The notes: generated by a model from the letters alone, not told the origin. Numbered from the stretch's first letter, positions 44,141 through 52,974 are shown. The stretch: DNA of 64,000 bases from an uncultured Paracoccaceae bacterium (GCA_947492825.1 CANLNT010000001.1:1302001-1366000), one strand, 5' to 3'. Program-made: numbers and translations.

Positions 44141-44893
44141 ATGTCAGAACTGTTTTCACTCAAAGGCAAGCGCGCACTTATCACGGGATCTTCCCAGGGG
44201 ATTGGGTACGCGCTGGCGCGGGGACTGATTGATGCCGGCGCACAGGTCATTCTGAACGGACGTGACACCGCCAAGCTGGCCGCGGCAGCAGAGGCCTTGG
44301 ATGGGGCCGACACACTGGCCTTTGATGCAACCGATCATGACGCAGTGCGGAGCGCCGTCGACGACTATGAGACGGATCAGGGTGCGATTGATATTCTGAT
44401 CAACAACGCCGGAATGCAGCACCGGACCGAGCTGGAGAACTTTCCAGCTGATGCGTTCGAGCGGCTTTTGCAGACCAATATCGCCAGCGTCTTTCATGTG
44501 GGCCAGGCCGTCGCGCGGCATATGATCGGACGTGGTGCGGGCAAGATCATCAACATCGCGAGTGTGCAAACCGCGCTCGCCCGGCCCGGAATTGCGCCTT
44601 ATACGGCCACAAAGGGCGCTGTGGGCAATCTGACCAAGGGGATGGCCACCGATTGGGCCAAGCACGGGTTGCAATGCAACGCGATTGCGCCGGGTTATTT
44701 CGATACGCCGCTGAATGCCGCACTTGTGGCCGACCCGGAGTTTTCGGCCTGGCTGGAAAAGCGGACCCCGGCAGGGCGTTGGGGCAATGTGGATGAATTG
44801 GTGGGGGCGGCTGTGTTCTTGTCTTCTGCCGCGTCGAGTTTCGTGAATGGTCACACGCTTTATGTCGACGGCGGAATAACGGCGTCGCTGTGA
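44141..44893 (+). CDS. idnO: Gluconate 5-dehydrogenase (SDR)
   Basis: 250 residues, classical SDR. ITGSSQGIGYA is the nucleotide loop, NNAGMQHR, NIASVQT and YTATK carry the catalytic residues, and TPLN closes the substrate loop. MQHR and the context with idonate dehydrogenase and gluconokinase identify reduction of 5-ketogluconate to D-gluconate. Its stop overlaps the gluconokinase start (TGATG), so translation is coupled. Confidence 0.92.
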   Translation: MSELFSLKGKRALITGSSQGIGYALARGLIDAGAQVILNGRDTAKLAAAAEALDGADTLAFDATDHDAVRSAVDDYETDQGAIDILINNAGMQHRTELENFPADAFERLLQTNIASVFHVGQAVARHMIGRGAGKIINIASVQTALARPGIAPYTATKGAVGNLTKGMATDWAKHGLQCNAIAPGYFDTPLNAALVADPEFSAWLEKRTPAGRWGNVDELVGAAVFLSSAASSFVNGHTLYVDGGITASL

Positions 44894-45390
44894 TGGGCCG
44901 CTTTGTTGTGATGGGCGTGTCGGGGTGCGGCAAGTCCACAGTCGGCCAATCTATTGCAGCGCGCATGGGCCTGCGGTTTGTCGATGGTGATGATCTGCAT
45001 CCGGCCGCGAACATCGCCAAAATGTCCCAAGGCATTCCGTTGGAAGACACGGACCGCGCGCCGTGGCTTGCAGATGTGGGCAAGGCGTTGGCGGGTGAAG
45101 GCGGTGTAATCGTCGGATGTTCGGCGTTGAAGGTCGCGTACCGCGATACGATCCGCCAATTTGCGGCGCATGACGTTCATTTCCTGCATCTGGCTGCACC
45201 AAAGGCGGTTCTGGCCGCACGGGTGAATGCGCGGGAAGGGCATTTCATGCCACCTGCGCTGCTGGAAAGCCAATATGCAGCTCTGGAACCGTTGGGCCGC
45301 GATGAAAGCGGGCATGTCATTGATATTGATCAACCTATTGACGCCGTGCTCGCGGACGCAGAGGCGTATGTGAGGACGATTATCGGTTGA
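44893..45390 (+). CDS. gntK: Gluconokinase
   Basis: 165 residues. The P-loop GVSGCGKST is at residues ~8-16, and DGDDLHP and CSALK follow, all signatures of the GntK/IdnK family. It phosphorylates D-gluconate to 6-phosphogluconate, which enters the Entner-Doudoroff or pentose phosphate pathway. It starts at the ATG overlapping the idnO stop. With idnD and idnO it completes L-idonate catabolism. Confidence 0.95.
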   Translation: MGRFVVMGVSGCGKSTVGQSIAARMGLRFVDGDDLHPAANIAKMSQGIPLEDTDRAPWLADVGKALAGEGGVIVGCSALKVAYRDTIRQFAAHDVHFLHLAAPKAVLAARVNAREGHFMPPALLESQYAALEPLGRDESGHVIDIDQPIDAVLADAEAYVRTIIG

Positions 45391-45488
45391 ACGGACTGAG
45401 AGCATTGAGCGGGGGCATTTGGAAATGCCTCTTGGACACCGGAGGCTGCTTGAAAACCTTTGATCTGGATCCTGAGACAGGGACGACA

Positions 45489-45608
45489 ATGACGACGTCG
45501 CGGGCATCACCCGTTTGGTATCAACCAAAGCAGGAGACAGGCGAGATTGTTGCGGCCAATCTTGGTGTTAAGTTCCACAATCACGTGACGGACATGCATG
45601 ACGACTAA
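45489..45608 (+). CDS. Doubtful 39-residue reading frame before the LacI gene
   Basis: An ATG behind AGGGACGACA opens a short frame (MTTSRASPVWYQPKQ...) that overlaps the LacI start by 11 bases. It also contains the operator-like palindrome at 45514-45529, which argues that the segment is regulatory. An extended reading would overlap the gluconokinase stop by TTGA. No family is recognised. Confidence 0.2.
   Translation: MTTSRASPVWYQPKQETGEIVAANLGVKFHNHVTDMHDD
45514..45529. promoter_or_regulatory. Inverted repeat in the LacI gene's upstream region
   Basis: TTTGGT and ACCAAA flank ATCA, so the site shares the octamer TTGGTATC with the operator at 44068-44083. It lies 69 bp upstream of the LacI start, and may allow the regulator to control its own gene. 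Confidence 0.4.
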
Positions 45609-46617
45609 GCCTGACCCTAACCGCCGCGTTACCATGCGTGACGTCGCGCGCGCGGTGGATATGTCACCGATGACCGTAAGCCGTGCGCTGCGCGGGGATG
45701 AAACTGTCAACGCCCAAACCCGTGCCAAAATCAAAGATGTGGCCGCGACGCTGGGCTATGTCTATGACACCACGGCGCAGGCGTTTCGGACCCAGAAAAG
45801 CGGCTTTGTCGCGGTCACACTGCCGTCGATCAACAACGCTAACTTTGCCGAAACATTTCGGGGTCTGTCAGACGCACTTGCCGATAGCGGGTTGCAGCTC
45901 TTGCTGGGAAGCACGGGCTATGATGTTGAAAAAGAAGAAGAACTTGTCGGGCAATTGCTGACCCGCAACCCCGAGGCGATTGTGTTGGCGGGTGGGTATC
46001 ATACCGATGCGACGCGAAAATTGCTGATCGACACCCGGATCCCGGTGATTGAGACATGGGATTTGCCAAGTGATCCGCTGGGCCATGTGGTCGGTTTCTC
46101 CAATGCGGCGGCGATGTCTGATCTTGTGCAACATCTGGCAGATCGCGGGCGGCATAAGTTGGCCTTTGTCGGGGCAGAGGCCGAAAGCGATCAACGGGGT
46201 GCGGCCCGATTAGAGGGGCTCCTGTCGGCGGCAAGGTCGCTTGGCTTGCCAGAGGTAGAGGTGATCGTGGCGGGGCGCGCGCCGATTTCGATGTCGCATG
46301 GGGCACAGGTTGTCACCGATTTGGGCGCGCGCATAGCGGAATTTGATGCGCTTGTCTGCGTATCGGACCCTGTGGCCTTTGGCGCGCTGAGTGCATGCCA
46401 ACGGATGGGCATCGACGTACCGCGGCAGTTGGCAATCACCGGCTTTGGTGCGTTTGAAGTCTCGGCCGTGTCGACGCCGCGTATCACGACCGTCGGCGTA
46501 TATGCCAACCAGATCGGGGCGCAGGTGGCGGCGCTGTTGCAGGACATATTCGCAGGCAAGACCACGCCGCAAACCATTGATGTGGGATCAGAAATTGTGC
46601 TCGGCGAGACGAGTTAA
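45598..46617 (+). CDS. LacI family regulator of the gluconate/idonate cluster
   Basis: 339 residues. The N-terminal LacI helix-turn-helix with hinge is clear (VTMRDVARAVDMSPMTVSRAL), followed by a periplasmic-binding-protein-like effector domain (GFVAVTLPSINNANF, and GFGAFEVSAVSTPRITTV near the end), resembling GntR-type LacI proteins. The likely effector is gluconate or 6-phosphogluconate. It follows gluconokinase by 207 bp and is convergent with sspB, with a 4-bp overlap of stops. Confidence 0.9.
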   Translation: MTTKPDPNRRVTMRDVARAVDMSPMTVSRALRGDETVNAQTRAKIKDVAATLGYVYDTTAQAFRTQKSGFVAVTLPSINNANFAETFRGLSDALADSGLQLLLGSTGYDVEKEEELVGQLLTRNPEAIVLAGGYHTDATRKLLIDTRIPVIETWDLPSDPLGHVVGFSNAAAMSDLVQHLADRGRHKLAFVGAEAESDQRGAARLEGLLSAARSLGLPEVEVIVAGRAPISMSHGAQVVTDLGARIAEFDALVCVSDPVAFGALSACQRMGIDVPRQLAITGFGAFEVSAVSTPRITTVGVYANQIGAQVAALLQDIFAGKTTPQTIDVGSEIVLGETS

Positions 46618-47108
46618 GTCTTGCGGAACTTGTCGAGGCTGACGACCTCTGCCTCTTGCGGTGCATCTGGCGCGGAAGGTTCGACCATTTCGTCCATCGG
46701 CGCTTCTTCGGCGACATCCTCTGCCGCGTCATCGTCGTCATCATCTTCATCGTCGTCCTGGGTTTCGAACCGCAGGCCAAACTCGACCGATGGGTCGACG
46801 AACGTCTTGATGGCGTCGTAGGGGATATAGAGCGGCTCTGGGCTGTTGCCGAAATTCAGTGTGATTGCAAAGCCTTCGTCGGTGACGTCAAGGTTGTCGA
46901 ACCAGTGCTGAATGACCACTGTCATCTCGCCCGGGTAACGGTCAGACAGCCAATCTGCGATTTCGACATCAGGATGCATGGTGTCAAAGGTGATGAAGAA
47001 ATGGTGCGCACCGGGCAGGCCTTCTTTGGCGATCCGGTTCAAAACCTCTTGGATCAAACCGCGCATTGCGCGATGCATGAGGTTTCCGTAATCAATGGTG
47101 CGGGACAA
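46614..47108 (-). CDS. sspB: SspB-type ClpXP adaptor
   Basis: 164 residues. The folded domain (DYGNLMHRAMRGLIQEVLNRI, then HHFFITFDT and IQHWFDNL) is that of the alphaproteobacterial SspB. A very acidic linker (DDDEDDDDDD) follows, and a short C-terminal tail VVSLDKFRKT corresponds to the ClpX-docking peptide. It delivers ssrA-tagged proteins to ClpXP; ssrA itself lies at 50862-51172 in this window. It is alone on its strand, convergent with the LacI gene. Confidence 0.9.
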   Translation of the reverse strand: MSRTIDYGNLMHRAMRGLIQEVLNRIAKEGLPGAHHFFITFDTMHPDVEIADWLSDRYPGEMTVVIQHWFDNLDVTDEGFAITLNFGNSPEPLYIPYDAIKTFVDPSVEFGLRFETQDDDEDDDDDDAAEDVAEEAPMDEMVEPSAPDAPQEAEVVSLDKFRKT

Positions 47109-47168
47109 GGGCCAATCCTCCGGACGCTCAAGCGCAGCATAGAAGATTCTTGGGGGGATGAAAGGGGC

Positions 47169-48425
47169 CTAGAGGATGCCTGCGAGAAATAAGAGCAGCC
47201 CCAGCCCTGCATTCAGTGCCAGCACGAGCAGCAAGGACCAGCCACGTTGCCACATCAAGTAGCCGGCAAGGATCGCGAGGGCCAGTGGTACGGCTTGGAG
47301 GCTGTCCAAAACGGGGAGAGTGAGCGTGATCGGGCCTGATGTGAAGGGGATAACCGCGCCAAAGAAGACGTGGAACGCAAACCAAAGCGACAGGTTCGCG
47401 ATGACCCCGACAACAGCCGCGGTGATACCCGCGAGTGCTGCCTGCAATCGGGGCTGACCTGCCAGCCAGTCGATCAGCGGCGCGCCTGCGAAAATCCAGA
47501 TGAAACAAGGCACAAAGGTCACCCAAAGCGCCATGCCGCCAGCCAATAGCGCCATGCCTGTGCCCTGCGCGGTCAGGCCTGCCAGCATGGCTACCATCTG
47601 CGTCACAAGGATAAGCGGCCCCGGCGTCGTCTCGGCCAGCCCCAAGCCATCCATCATCTGCGTGGTGGTGATCCAGCCGTAATCCTGCACCACGGTTTGC
47701 GCCATGTAGGCCAAAACCGCATAGGCGCCGCCAAAGGTGACCACGGCGAGTTTGGAAAAGTAGATGCCGATGTCCAACAGAAAGGTCTGACCGGCTGCAA
47801 ATGAGAGGGCGAGCGGTGCGGCCCAGATTGCTCCGCCGATCAACATGATCCGGCCAAGCCCGTGCCAGCGCGGTGGTTCTGTGGTGGGGGCGGGGGTGCG
47901 GCGCAAGAGGGTTGCCCCAACCAAGGCCGCCGCCGCGATCACCAGCGGAAAGGGTAGCGACAGGGCGAAGAGCGCCAGAAAGGAAAGGGCTGCAAGCGCA
48001 ATCGCCATCGGCCCGTGCAGTGCCTTGCCGATCAGTTTGTGCATCGCGCCCAGCACGATCACAACAACAGTAGCCTGCACCCCGACAAAAATCGCCTGCA
48101 CCAGCGGCAAAGCGCCATAGGCACCGTAGATCAACGCAAGGGCCGTGATGACAATTGCACCGGGAATGACAAAGAGGCCACCGGCAAGCAGGCCGCCCGC
48201 AATCCCGCGTTGCCGCCAGCCGGCGTAAGTGGCGAGTTGCATCGCCTCTGGCCCTGGAAGAAGCATGCAAAATGACAAGGCGCGCAGGAATTGATCTTCT
48301 GTCAGCCAGTCACGTTCTTCCACCAATTCGCGATGCATGACGGCAATTTGGGCCGCAGGACCGCCGAATGACAACAAACCGATGCGTCCGAAGACACGCA
48401 ACATCTGGTGCCAATCCGGAGTCAT
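47169..48425 (-). CDS. chrA: Chromate transporter ChrA
   Basis: 418 residues, two homologous halves each with about six helices. The N-terminal half starts with IGLLSFGGPAAQIAVMHRELVEE and LPGPEAMQLATYAGW, the second half with FSKLAVVTFGGAYAVLAYM, the conserved CHR motifs. It exports chromate by a proton- or charge-driven mechanism. It overlaps the upstream chrB-like gene by ATGA and is therefore translationally coupled. Confidence 0.94.
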   Translation of the reverse strand: MTPDWHQMLRVFGRIGLLSFGGPAAQIAVMHRELVEERDWLTEDQFLRALSFCMLLPGPEAMQLATYAGWRQRGIAGGLLAGGLFVIPGAIVITALALIYGAYGALPLVQAIFVGVQATVVVIVLGAMHKLIGKALHGPMAIALAALSFLALFALSLPFPLVIAAAALVGATLLRRTPAPTTEPPRWHGLGRIMLIGGAIWAAPLALSFAAGQTFLLDIGIYFSKLAVVTFGGAYAVLAYMAQTVVQDYGWITTTQMMDGLGLAETTPGPLILVTQMVAMLAGLTAQGTGMALLAGGMALWVTFVPCFIWIFAGAPLIDWLAGQPRLQAALAGITAAVVGVIANLSLWFAFHVFFGAVIPFTSGPITLTLPVLDSLQAVPLALAILAGYLMWQRGWSLLLVLALNAGLGLLLFLAGIL

Positions 48426-49234
48426 GGCTGCGCCTGCGCATCGGTTGTGTGTGTTTCGGTATGGCCGTCACGTGCCCAACGATAAAGCGCATCATAAAGC
48501 GGGAGTGCCGCGTTAAGCTGTTCGATATCATTTTTGAATTGGCGCGAGAGGCCAACCGAAATGGCAAGCAATCCAGTGGCTTGCGGGACACCCTTCATCT
48601 TGTCGGTGTCGGCGGCGCGCACCACAGCGGCCAACCGATCCAATGCAGGATGCGACAGGCCGAAGGTGCGGATCATCACGTCAAAGGTGCAGAGCGGGCC
48701 ATCATGCGCAAAGGTCACGCCCGGCACGTCATAAGGCGTGGCCGTGAAACGGTCAGCCACGTCCGTAACTTCGACCGGCGGCACAAACAGAAACTCGGCC
48801 CGTGGATCAACAAATCGACGGATCAACCATGCGCAGGCGATACGATCAATCTTGGGGCGGTGGCGCGTGACCCAGCGGGTGGCACCCTCCGGCAATGTTG
48901 GCACAGCAACCATTGGAATGGCGGGCAAGGCTTCTGCCAGCCAAGCGAGCATACCGCCCTCTAACACCTCAGCAGAGGTTCCAGCGGCCCGCAGACGGGC
49001 GGCGATGCCGTGGCTGATCTTATGTCCTGCGTGGCAGATCGTGACGCAAGGTGTACCGCCTACCTTTTTGAGAAGATTGTCAAAGTCCCGGAAATCATGC
49101 GGGAATGCACCGGGGATCAACACCGGGTTCTCGGCCAGATCCTCTGGGATACGCAAGTCAATGAGTTTGGGACAATCAGGCAAGCCGATCCTGCGCATGA
49201 GCGCGGCAGGGGTGATGGTTTGAAAGCCAGACAT
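48422..49234 (-). CDS. chrB: Rhodanese-ChrB fusion protein
   Basis: 270 residues. Residues ~5-105 form a rhodanese domain, with the active-site cysteine in CHAGHK, and residues ~120-255 form the ChrB C-terminal domain (TRHRPKIDRIACAWLIRRF and FDVMIRTFGL). ChrB proteins regulate or assist chromate resistance; rhodanese-ChrB fusions suggest a link to sulfur or redox chemistry of the oxyanion. It is upstream of and overlaps chrA, so it belongs to one operon. Confidence 0.88.
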   Translation of the reverse strand: MSGFQTITPAALMRRIGLPDCPKLIDLRIPEDLAENPVLIPGAFPHDFRDFDNLLKKVGGTPCVTICHAGHKISHGIAARLRAAGTSAEVLEGGMLAWLAEALPAIPMVAVPTLPEGATRWVTRHRPKIDRIACAWLIRRFVDPRAEFLFVPPVEVTDVADRFTATPYDVPGVTFAHDGPLCTFDVMIRTFGLSHPALDRLAAVVRAADTDKMKGVPQATGLLAISVGLSRQFKNDIEQLNAALPLYDALYRWARDGHTETHTTDAQAQP

Positions 49235-49518
49235 GGGGCATCCTTTCTGAGGGTTTCAGCGGATGCGAGCCTTGGGCCGAAGCCTCACGGGGTGGTCGCA
49301 GTTTGACCCCATGCGAAAGCGTTAAGCGAGGATTTGCCGGGCGTCAAGCCGCCGAAATGGCGGGAATTTCTGAGTTATCCCCAGCTTTTCGGCGTCAGGG
49401 ACTGGTCAAAGCTTGCCGACTTTGCGCATCATATGGTAGCGAGCTTGACAACATCCGCGATATATTGGCGCGCATACTAAACCGTCCTGCCAGACGGAGA
49501 CCGCATTGGGGGAAGAAC
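49235..49518. other. 284-bp divergent intergenic region
   Basis: This is the shared upstream region of the chr operon and the membrane-anchored protein at 49519. A TTGACA sits at 49445-49450, but no well-spaced -10 was found. No RNA or reading frame was recognised. Confidence 0.3.
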
Positions 49519-50118
49519 ATGAATATCACTGAGACAGTTGGCATGATGTCGACCGGGGCCCTGTTGACGATTGGCGTGGGCTATTTCATGGGGGCGTTTG
49601 ATCAGCCCGCAGCCCAGCAGCAAATCGCGCAACAGCAGCCCGCAGCGGTGGTGCAAACAGCGCCCGCACCGCAGGTGACCCGCGCCACGACCGACCTGAC
49701 CGAAGTGAGCCCGGTGAACCAGATTGAGGCGATTGTAGCCCTGTCCGAACAGGGGCTGAGCCAGGATCAGGAATTGTCGGACGAGCAGCGCGAAGTCATC
49801 GCTTTTTTCGAGGACACGGCCCGCGCCATGAACGAAGCGGATCGCGATCGGACCAGCGACACGGTACAGTTTTCCAACATGGCTGTGTCTGACCTGAAGG
49901 TCCGGTATTTCTACACGGTGCCGGCGCGTTACGACGCGCTGAACGTGGACGAGATCATGACCGCGCAAGCGCAACTTGTGAACGAAACGCTGTGTCAGGG
50001 CGACGCGATCCAGACCCTGATGCAGGATTACGGGTTCGAGTATGTCTATACTTACATCAGCAGCGATCACCGGATGATCGGCGCAGTTCAGGCGAATGCA
50101 ACGACCTGCGCAGGCTAG
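49519..50118 (+). CDS. Membrane-anchored hypothetical protein
   Basis: 199 residues from the ATG behind GGGGGAAG. One N-terminal membrane helix (TVGMMSTGALLTIGVGYFMG) is followed by a Gln/Ala-rich spacer (QPAAQQQIAQQQPAAVVQ) and a C-terminal domain of ~120 residues containing two cysteines (ETLCQGD and ATTCAG) that could form a disulfide outside the membrane. No family is recognised. It converges with the DUF1194 gene with a 4-bp overlap. Confidence 0.7.
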   Translation: MNITETVGMMSTGALLTIGVGYFMGAFDQPAAQQQIAQQQPAAVVQTAPAPQVTRATTDLTEVSPVNQIEAIVALSEQGLSQDQELSDEQREVIAFFEDTARAMNEADRDRTSDTVQFSNMAVSDLKVRYFYTVPARYDALNVDEIMTAQAQLVNETLCQGDAIQTLMQDYGFEYVYTYISSDHRMIGAVQANATTCAG

Positions 50119-50768
50119 CCGATCACGCGGCTCAGCTCTCGGATGATCTTGCGCCGCAGGGTTTCGGCATATTCACGATGGGTCCGCGCGGTCATCACAA
50201 AGCCGTCGCGGGTGATGACGGCACCGCGGAAAAAGTTCGTGATGGCCATGCCCATCGATTCAATCGCGATTCCGTTGATAGTTACGCCTTGCTGTTCCGC
50301 GGCACGGCGGGCATCGCGCACTTCACCGCCTGAATTTGGCGTGCCGTCGCCTGAGACGTCAATGATTTTGCGTTTACAATCAGGAACTTGGCTGAACAAC
50401 CTTAATGAATAGTAGACCGCCTCGGCCGGGGCGGTGTCGGACAAGACAAAGGCGCGTGGCATCAGGCGGGCTTGTTGCGAAAGCACCGCCACGTCGGCGG
50501 CAGATTGGATCCGGGTCCAAGGGATCGTCACCTCTTGCCGGTCAAAGCCCGACCATTGCACCACAGCGACAGCCGCCTGATTTTGGACCATCGCCTCGAT
50601 CACTTCGGGGTCGCGCAGGGCATCCGCGAGGCCATCGGCCTGCACGCGGTATTCGCCGGGATCCACAGAGTTTGAAACATCCACTGTCAGGATCAGTGCC
50701 GTGTCGCAGGCCGCGCCGAATGTTGGCCAGAGTGCGCAAAGCATAGAGAGAACTGGTAAACGCCCCAT
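50115..50768 (-). CDS. DUF1194 (von Willebrand factor A-like) secreted protein
   Basis: 217 residues with a signal peptide (LPVLSMLCALWPTFGAAC). Immediately after it, LILTVDVSNSVD is a MIDAS motif (DxSxS), and DVSGDGTPNSGG a further metal-site loop, as in the DUF1194 group of VWA-like proteins. The protein would be exported and may bind a divalent metal. It is the gene directly downstream of ssrA on the minus strand. Confidence 0.85.
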   Translation of the reverse strand: MGRLPVLSMLCALWPTFGAACDTALILTVDVSNSVDPGEYRVQADGLADALRDPEVIEAMVQNQAAVAVVQWSGFDRQEVTIPWTRIQSAADVAVLSQQARLMPRAFVLSDTAPAEAVYYSLRLFSQVPDCKRKIIDVSGDGTPNSGGEVRDARRAAEQQGVTINGIAIESMGMAITNFFRGAVITRDGFVMTARTHREYAETLRRKIIRELSRVIG

Positions 50769-50861
50769 GACCGAATGGTGCGCAAGGCCTGCGTGAAAGG
50801 CAAGCGTGCATTGCGCCGCAGTTTGGAAATCAGGACAATTCGGTGTGATCTGAGGATGTTA

Positions 50862-51172
50862 AGTGCAGGTTTCTGTTGCCAGGTACCTGCGAACCCCGCC
50901 ATAGGTCGCTAAACCGATGGAGTTAAGATTTCGGTGTTAGGCACTGCTTACGCAGCGACTGCGACCGGAGCATTGTTGTCATTTGCAACTAGCTTTTGTG
51001 AACCGATAACGGTGGTATCTCACCGAGACAAAGCAAACCCCTTTAGACGTTCGTCGATCCTATTTCGTCCCCGTCCGGCCCCAAATGAAGGCTGTTGGTG
51101 GAGACGCCGGGTACCGCCCCCGGGTCCGATCCGCTTATTACGAGCGCGTTTATGTCCATAGTCCCGAAGGAC
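50862..51172 (-). ncRNA. ssrA: Circularly permuted two-piece tmRNA
   Basis: On the minus strand the order is acceptor piece, spacer, coding piece, the permuted arrangement of alphaproteobacteria. The acceptor piece ends at 51096 with an encoded CCA; its CGTCTCC pairs with GGGGACG at the start of the coding piece (51072) as a 7-bp acceptor stem with one G-U pair, and CCGGG/CCCGG form a T-stem with the unusual loop GGCGGTA. A GTCC-TTCG-GGAC tetraloop lies near the 5' end. The 23-nt spacer 51073-51095 would be removed. The tag frame runs from 50986 to 50948 and encodes ANDNNAPVAVAA after the alanine from the tRNA-like part, so the degradation tag is AANDNNAPVAVAA. The outer ends (~50862 and ~51172) are approximate. 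tmRNA rescues stalled ribosomes; SspB (46614-47108) and ClpXP degrade the products. Confidence 0.9.
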
Positions 51173-51178
51173 ATCCCA

Positions 51179-51207
51179 TAGATAGGCAGCGCGCGCCTGC
51201 GGGGCAA
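51179..51207 (-). promoter_or_regulatory. Probable ssrA promoter
   Basis: On the minus strand TTGCCC (51202-51207) and TATCTA (51179-51184) are 17 bp apart, which places the transcript start close to 51172, just ahead of the tmRNA 5' hairpin. Confidence 0.55.
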
Positions 51208-51236
51208 GGGGAACTGTCAGAGAGAACCAAGATTGG

Positions 51237-52197
51237 CACCGTGGGGTGCCATTGCCCGTTGGCGAGGTGACGTTGGGCGATCATCTGCGCGGCGCCGGAA
51301 TGGCGCGGTTGGGGCTGGCCCCCGATAGCGTGATTGGTGCACGTCAGGCAGAATGCGGCTTTGACGTTTGAACGCGGGACGATGGTCTATGGGGCAGACG
51401 GGCTTTATGACCAGCAGCGGTCACCTCACAACGCCTATCTGCAATCAAAAGGATATGACGGGGACAACCCGTGGGCCGATTATGCCAATGCAGGCGTTGT
51501 AGGCGAAGAGATCGCGAGCGGCTGGATGTTCCGCAATGCCTACGAGCCCGCCAATATCCGCGAGGAGGACAGCGAGACGCCTTGGCTGACCCGCGAGGCG
51601 ATCCGCTTTGTCGATCAGGCCAAGGGGCCTTGGTGCGCGCATCTGAGTTATATTAGGCCGCACTGGCCCTATATTGTGCCAGCGCCTTATCACGCGGTTT
51701 CCGAGCCCGAACATGGGCCGCCCGCGGAGCGCGACTTGGTTGAGCGGGATGATCCGCATCCGGTTTACGGGGCCTAAAAGGGCAACAAGATTGCGCAGGC
51801 GTTTCAGCAAGATACGGTGCGCGACAAGGTGATCCCGGCCTATTTGGGACTAATCAAGCAATGTGACGATCAGCTGGGTGTGCTACTGGATCATCTGGAG
51901 GCCACCGGCCAGATGCAGGACACGATGATCGTGCTGACCTCTGACCACCGGGATTATCTGGGCGATCACTGGCTGGGTGAGATGGATCTGTTTTGCGCGC
52001 CCTCGGTCAAGGTCCCGTTGATCATTTACGATCCAAGGAACGCGGCAGATGCGACCCGCGGCACGGGCTGCGACGCGCTGGTCGAAAGCATTGATCTGGC
52101 TGGGACCTTTGTCGAGGTCGCAGGCGCGGAGGTGCCGGATGCATTGACCGCGCGCTACCGTAGCAAGGTACGGCAGCGATACGACCCAGACGCGTGA
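51237..52197 (+). pseudogene. Decayed sulfatase/phosphonate monoester hydrolase-like gene
   Basis: Sulfatase-like sequence is visible in two frames. Frame 3 starts near HRGVPLPVGEVTLGDHL, jumps straight to GMARLGLAPDSVIGARQAECGFD (the intact family has a longer segment here) and ends in a stop at ~51370. Frame 1 continues with SKGYDGDNPWADYAN, SETPWLTREAIRFVDQAKGPW and HLSYIRPHWPYIVPAPYH, is broken by a TAA at 51775-51777, and resumes with IPAYLGLIKQCDDQLG and TSDHRDYLGDH before losing the family C-terminus. The N-terminal half with the sulfatase C/S-x-P-x-R motif is absent. Damage includes truncation, at least one frameshift, one in-frame stop and a deletion, so it is not functional. It abuts the ssrA promoter. 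Confidence 0.85.
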
Positions 52198-52230
52198 ACG
52201 ATTTCGCAACCTTGATCGGTCAAAAGGTAG

Positions 52231-52974
52231 GTGAATCCTGTCCTGGGGGCGCCATTGGCCTTGCGGTTGTTGCTTTGTCTATTTCTGTTGGTGCCGCAGG
52301 TGCTGCAGGCCGAGGTCGCATCGTTGTTCGGTGCGGCCGCGGCGGGCAACCGGGGTGCGTTGATCGATTTTGGCCCGGCGTCTGGTGACGCCGATGGCGC
52401 AAGCCTGTTTATCGGGCGCGACGGCACCAGCTTTTTCCGGCCATTTCCGGTCCGTGTCGCCCCCGAAACCGGGCGCATTTACCTTGGGGTCGGGCAGGGG
52501 GCCGCGGCACAGCTGCGCAACCTGATTGCCGCGGCAGAGGCGGGCCCGGCGGGATACAACGCCGTGCAATATGGCGCGCGGGTCAAGCCACCACGCTTGC
52601 CCACGCAGATGACTGTGGCGCAGATTTATGACTGGATTGATGCAACACCGGGCCAGCCCCACGCGATTGGCCGGTATCAGTTCATCCCGGCGACACTGCG
52701 GAGGCTGGTGCGCAAAGTGGGGGTCAGCGAACAGGCGGTATTCTCTATCGAGGTGCAGGACAAGCTGGCTAATGCTCTGCTGGTCGAGGCGGGGCTGAAT
52801 GCGATGCAAGCCGGTGAAATTTCGCGCCATACGTTCATGGCGAACCTCGCGAAAATCTGGGCCGGTCTGCCGACGCCTTCGGGCAAGTCGCATTATGAGG
52901 GGTATGCGGGCAATAAAGCGACGATGACATGGGCGCGGTTTGATGCTGCCATGGTGCAGATTTTTCCGGGGTGA
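52231..52974 (+). CDS. Exported lysozyme-like (muramidase) protein
   Basis: 247 residues with a GTG start and a signal peptide (LRLLLCLFLLVPQVLQAE). The C-terminal half carries HAIGRYQFIPATLRRL and later FMANLAKIWAGLP, resembling the phage-lysozyme/GH104-type lysozyme fold. The N-terminal ~100 residues have no recognised domain. It would act on peptidoglycan in the periplasm or outside. It follows the sulfatase remnant by 33 bp. The start is supported only by a close AAGG. Confidence 0.68.
   Translation: MNPVLGAPLALRLLLCLFLLVPQVLQAEVASLFGAAAAGNRGALIDFGPASGDADGASLFIGRDGTSFFRPFPVRVAPETGRIYLGVGQGAAAQLRNLIAAAEAGPAGYNAVQYGARVKPPRLPTQMTVAQIYDWIDATPGQPHAIGRYQFIPATLRRLVRKVGVSEQAVFSIEVQDKLANALLVEAGLNAMQAGEISRHTFMANLAKIWAGLPTPSGKSHYEGYAGNKATMTWARFDAAMVQIFPG

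Noticed and set aside
51085-51270. Short plus-strand reading frame across 51085-51270
   Set aside because: It runs over the tmRNA gene and the start of the decayed sulfatase and has no coding signs of its own.
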